In this document: piece after piece, positions 59,111-64,000 of the stretch
How the letters are laid out: the number at the start of each line of letters is the position of its first letter
Numbering within the stretch: position 1 is the first letter of the stretch
Position numbers and translations under genes: made by a program
NCBI GenBank assembly: GCA_029931535.1
Contig: JAQPZY010000735.1
Location: 124,001-188,000, forward strand
DNA: 64,000 bases
Source: Margaritifera margaritifera
Taxonomy: Eukaryota > Mollusca > Bivalvia > Unionida > Margaritiferidae
Reading direction: 5' to 3'
The notes under the pieces: generated by a model
What the model was told of the DNA's origin: nothing
Seen by the model: the letters and a program-made list of their open reading frames with translations, nothing else
Database searches by the model: none

Positions 59111-60807
59111 TGGGTCTCTGCTGTTTGCTGTTGATTATATGCTATACATGGGTAAATATACTATACTGCATTTCCTCAGGAGGAATTACAGTTAGCATAA
59201 CCTTGAACTCTCATTTATTCAAGACACAAGATTCATATTGTGTTCAAATACTGTTTTATTCATAGCTGAGAACCCTCATCAACTAGGTAAAAAGCTGTAA
59301 AAGAAAATGAAAATACAACTATTAATAGATATGAAAATTACTACATATACATTAAATTGAAGAAATGTATCTGTAGTATTGAAATAATCACATATATAAA
59401 AAAATAAATGTCTTATGTCTTTCCATACTTTTTAAGTACATGATCAAGTATGCATCAATTAACATATCTACCGTGATGCTCTAGTTGAACGAATATCAGT
59501 TAAAGATAATTTACAAAATTACCCACACTGGTCGGTTGCAGATTCAAAGAAAAGAGATGTGAAAGTAAATTTACATTTCTGCCTTAACATACTATAAACA
59601 AAGGAAGGAAACCGATTTTTAAGAAGAAAAGTTCACAAAAGGGGATATAAATCTTACAGGGCTACGATAAGAGAACTGTTCTAACGGTGACAGCACAAAT
59701 ACAAAACAAAGGTTGATTATTCTGGTATATATATATATATATATATATACAGAGCATATAATGGTGGAATACATTCTTGTACATTGATATCTTTTTAAAT
59801 AAATAAATATATCCATATTTTAGTTTTATGGTTCTAGAAAGATAAATATTTTAATCTCTGGCTGTGTATTTTATTTTGAAGCTGCAATGATGAATGAAAT
59901 GTATAAAAAATATCAAATTTACTTATACTTTTATTCCCCATTTTTAGTGATATGCATTCTTGACTGAATCGTCATTTACTCATAATAATAGATGCTTTTT
60001 AGGAAAAAGAAAGACAAAGTTGTTTTTTTCTGCAAATCTTGAGAAGTAGGTATCACATTTTAGGCAACAGCTTTGTCCTCAAAAACAATTTTAAAATCCT
60101 GTGTTCTCGTTTTTTTAAAAAGTTATATATCTTGTACATCACTTGCTGTATTCAACTTAAAGTTTGGTACAATATTACTATGTACCTAAAGTTTATACTC
60201 TAATACACTATGATTCATGTAGAAAGCTACATCCTCATAACACAGAACAGGTAGGTCACTGTTCTGCACCTGTATTAATTACAGGGCATCCAAAATTTAA
60301 AAAAGCGCTTTGCTTCAACCTGAACTTGCTCAGTTGAGTAATATACTGAGCATATTATCCATTCTGTACAATGTAATTTAGTAATCACTGGCAGTTTTGC
60401 CTAAATCCTAGCACAGCACGGTACTCACATTTTGATCTTCAGAAAAAATGAACAGGATCAGAAATGATACAATTCTTGAGTCTGAGTATGGAATATGGCA
60501 CACAGCCACATGCACGTGACTTATTTCGTAATATCAGTTGCTTTTTGAAATAAAAATCAAACATTCAGCTCAAAACTTGTGATCTCCACAGCAGTTTTAA
60601 TCAGATGTAAGATTTATTTTAACTTCCATGCAAAGCACTGGTAATCGTATGTAAGGATCAATTCGAGTCCAATTTTCCTTCCATCAATACATACTGTATT
60701 AACGGAATTAAACATTAATAATATACCATGTTGGTGTTCATGAATGTTCAGTGGTCAAAGCCCTTATATTTAGTTTATAATAGTAACAATATTTTGTCTG
60801 CTTTGTA

Positions 60808-60838
<31 letters not shown>

Positions 60839-62435
60839 GAGCAATTTTAATGTATGAACTCAGTTTAAGAAATGATTTTGCCGTATCAGGAAGAAAGCGA
60901 CAAAATAATACAGAAGAATCTGCAGCCATAAGTGTAAAGCGTCTGAATATAATTAGTGCCAACATATTCATTTTAGAATATGTCTAAATTGGAGCACTTT
61001 TAGAATATGTCTAAATTGGAGCACTTTTTTTACTTGGTTTTGTATTGAATGCCAATAGTAAACAAAGCAAAGAAACCTGATTATGGATTGTAGTTATTTT
61101 TCCTTAGAATAGACATGATGAATGTTTTACCTAATCCATCATAAAAGATAAAACTTTATTAGCCTTCCATAAAAAATGACAAATTTAAGGATTGTATATA
61201 TGTTAATTTAAAGGCTGATCTTAGTGAGACGTTTGTATAAAAAATTATTCAGTGTAGCAATCACCAGTGGTTGCAAAAGTAAATAGAATGCTAATGCAAT
61301 TCAACTCTTAATGATAATTGTATAAATGTTTTGTTTTATTAAAGAAAAAAATCATGCTTTTTTTGTTTTTGTTTTTGCAGTTTTCATTTTGAAAAGAAAA
61401 GAAAAAAAATGCTTTGTTACTTACATATCTGAAAATTTCATTTTGTCCTGTAAAGTTGTTGTTTATTATAGGGTGTATATGGTTTAGATCCTGTCAATGA
61501 TGACATTTTGAGATAAGCAACTATTATTTAACTTGACTAATAAAACTAAAAGCGGTGCCATTCATTGATCAGTGAGATGATAACATAAATTCAATAGTGC
61601 AATCAACTATTTCTTTCTTCGAGTCAAGTGAGTCAGTTGTATTTTTCCTCACTGCATGTACCATAAGAAGTACTATAATGGTTGCATTCAAATGTTTAAA
61701 TTCCAACTACATCACACAAGGTGAGACCACCCATTACAAGAAACAAAACAAACATAAGTAAATGCAAATGTAGATAGAGGATTTAATAAGACATACATAT
61801 GAATATATAACAATGACATTATATAGGTATAGAAAATAGTAGAACTACTTTTAACACTACTTAGTTGCTTGTAAAACTTTTCTTTCTCTTTACATATTTT
61901 GTTTAAAAGTCCTTTTATACCAAAGTCTTTGCAAAAATTTAGAAACATTTATTCTTTTTGATGATTTATGAAGTTAATACAATTTGACTATAGATCATTA
62001 GTCATCCTTCATCATTTTAAAATAGAAATAAAAACTCTTAAAGCAGTGACATTTCAGAAACAAAATCTTACAACATTTTTAAATATTTGGAGTACAATTC
62101 AAAATACTGAAAAATATATATCGTGAGACAATAGATGATCTATCAGGATTTGATATGTATTTCATTCTTGAAAAGTTCATATGGCCCATATAATAATTTT
62201 GTCTCTGACATTCTGTTAGATTTAATACATGTACTAACATTTTATCCATACATAGATGGGAATAGATTCCAAAAGTCATACTAATTTATGTCCAGTGTAT
62301 AAACTCGTTTGTTAATGTTACTGCTTTATTGACAAACATAGCCATATAACATGTTTTGTTGTTAATACAATAAAAAACACGAAGCAATAAAAAGATTCTA
62401 AAATAATGCTCATGAGAATAAAATGAATTTCATCC
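59111..62435. other. AT-rich sequence, no gene recognised
   Basis: Includes a TA run at 59726-59748, a GA run at 60811-60838, and a 25-bp direct repeat AGAATATGTCTAAATTGGAG at 60975-61022. Open frames here are short and lack known motifs. It could include untranslated sequence of a neighbouring gene, but nothing shows it. Confidence 0.5.
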
Positions 62436-62440
62436 TTTGA

Positions 62441-63961
62441 TTGACAAGTGGCTGAAAACCATAGATGAAGGAAAATTAGTAGGCACTGCAATTAATGATT
62501 TTTTAAAGTCTTTCAACCCAGTCGATCATGAAATTCTTCTTGAAAAATTAAAAAGCTAGCAATGTAGTGAACATACTCTTAAGTGGTTCACTTTCCACTA
62601 AAGCAATAGATCTCAGCAGGTAATATTAAATAGACACCTATCTGCAAATAGAACCATAAGTTGTGTTGTATCACAAGTTTCTATCTTGGGGGCCCTTGTT
62701 ATTTGTTCTGTTCATAAATGATCTAACCCTGAAAATAGGAGATGCAGTCTCATCAACTGACATGTATGCTGATTACACTACCTTGTCTGATGCTCAAAGT
62801 AATCAAGCTGAACTTGAGAAAAACCTTCAAACTGCTATCAACAGATTTCAGATGCATAATTCTAGATGTATCATTTTCGGCAGTCAGCTTGAAAAGGGGC
62901 TTATTAGACATAATGTTTATAATCCATGAAATTAGGTGGCTTAAGGGAGGAGAAAACCACAGTTTTTTAATGGTAGCTTTTCTTTATTAAAATGGTCTTG
63001 GATAAGAATCAAATACATATTTAAGGAAGAGAGAGGGATCTCTTTTATCTGTATGAGTTTCATCTGAATCTGATTGTGTGCCAAAATTGACCCATATCGA
63101 ACCTTGTCCTTTCCAGACTCCAGGAAAGGGTATGTAAAATAATTCTTGATCAGCAAATACACTATGACCAGAATGCAATGCTTACAATCAAAGTGTTGAT
63201 AAGCAAATATATAATGTTCAGAATGCAATTCTTACAATCAAAGTCTTAACAATGCATTAAAGAATATTCTTGAGAAAGGTCAAAATAATGTACAAGGTGT
63301 CTACAAAATCTGCCCCCATTTACCTGAAAAAAACATATTCCAGCAAAGAGAATCTACCTGTAAGTAATATAATGATTATCAGGATTAAATATCCAAATAT
63401 CCATGTAAAAAAGGAGCTATTCAAAAATGGCTGTCAATTTGCAGGGTTGTTTGGAATAAGATTTCTTACGATATTAAATCAGATCCAAGTATCTCTTCCT
63501 CCCACAATAGTTGTATTGGATAAAATCCTAAATAATATGGGTTACTGTTTTTCTCTTCTACAGCAATATATCATATATGTGAATAGTTGGTAATATAGTG
63601 TGTATTTGCTTTGTGAGTGTGAGTGAATATATTACTATTAACTTGTATATATGTACATAAGAGACTGATCATTTAATTTTTGGAGGGAGTGGGTGTGGTC
63701 TGGGATTTCTTATGAACCAGGATAATTTTGTTTGCCTCAAGATAGTTTTGTTTTCTTCAAGTAATATAATGGATATAGTTAGTTCTTTTTTACTACCAAT
63801 CAGATCAGTGCAAGACTATTTTTTAAAGTTATTTGGGGACCAGAAATATCGTTTCAAACTATTCCCCTCGAAAATTAAATGTTTAGACCCTAAAAGAGGG
63901 ACTCAAGATTTGATTAGTTATTAATTGTAAGTAATTGTGACACTCTCCGAAAATAAAATCT

Positions 63962-63998
<37 letters not shown>

Positions 63999-63999
63999 C
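62441..63999 (+). mobile_element. 5'-truncated non-LTR retrotransposon with (ATT)n tail
   Basis: A decayed reverse transcriptase on the + strand: FNPVDHEILLEKL (palm), a GPLLFVLFINDL motif near 62690, STDMYADYTTLSDAQSNQ with the catalytic box at 62765-62776, then KNLQTAINRF. After several frame breaks, the C-terminal part common to such elements follows at about 63290-63590 (MYKVSTKSAPIYL, LFKNGCQFAGLFGIRFL). The sequence ends in AAATAAAATCTGTATTATT with an ATT trinucleotide tail at the window edge. The catalytic YADD is YADY, so the enzyme is dead. Confidence 0.85.
63963..63999. repeat. (ATT)n tail
   Basis: About 12 ATT units directly after AATAAAATCTGT, probably the 3' tail of the non-LTR element. 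It runs to the end of the window. Confidence 0.9.
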
Positions 64000-64000
64000 C

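Overview
Eukaryotic, AT-rich, intron-dominated DNA. The only gene I can support is the 3' half of an animal Argonaute gene (AGO1/2 type, miRNA class) on the + strand. Ten constitutive exon positions can be read between 1125 and 43148, with clean GT/AG borders and compatible phases. Together they encode 493 residues that align without a single indel to human AGO2 residues 367-859 (end of the PAZ-MID linker L2, MID, PIWI, stop). The N, L1 and PAZ exons lie upstream of the window. Large introns, many minisatellites, tRNA-derived SINEs, and pogo, hAT, DIRS and non-LTR elements suggest a lophotrochozoan, perhaps a bivalve mollusc. That placement is inference. | Layout: 1-1124 intron; 1125-1172 exon; 5655-5777 and 6880-7002 two alternative versions of the same L2 exon; 7003-13085 intron with a 2.3 kb decayed pogo element; 13086-15589 three exons for the end of L2 and the MID domain; 15590-24475 an 8.9 kb intron with several minisatellites and a dead duplicate of the next exon at 16862-16952; 24476-24566 exon with the first catalytic Asp; 24567-30293 intron made largely of tandem repeats; 30294-30488, 36365-36601, 39246-39445 and 43040-43148 the remaining PIWI exons and stop. 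From 43149 to 64000 I see only short flanking/3'UTR sequence followed by transposons, repeats and unassigned AT-rich DNA. | Main points. (1) Two tandem 123-bp exons of equal length and phase encode alternative L2 segments (25/41 residues identical), so the gene probably makes two Argonaute isoforms by mutually exclusive splicing. (2) A second tandem duplication exists. A 91-bp copy of the exon carrying the PIWI DVTH catalytic Asp sits 7.5 kb upstream of the real one, with intact splice sites, the same phase, no indel and mostly synonymous differences in the conserved codons, but one in-frame TGA. It is either a decayed alternative catalytic exon or a poison exon. (3) The glutamate finger of the slicer tetrad (human E637) is Asp here, while the other three catalytic residues are intact. 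| The rest is repeat biology: a pogo element with TA target duplications and a shortened derivative of it, a second pogo-type transposase, foldback and hAT-like MITEs, 24-, 33- and 66-bp minisatellites, a family of ~125-bp tandem repeats, a DIRS-type RT fragment and a non-LTR fragment ending in an (ATT)n tail at the window edge.
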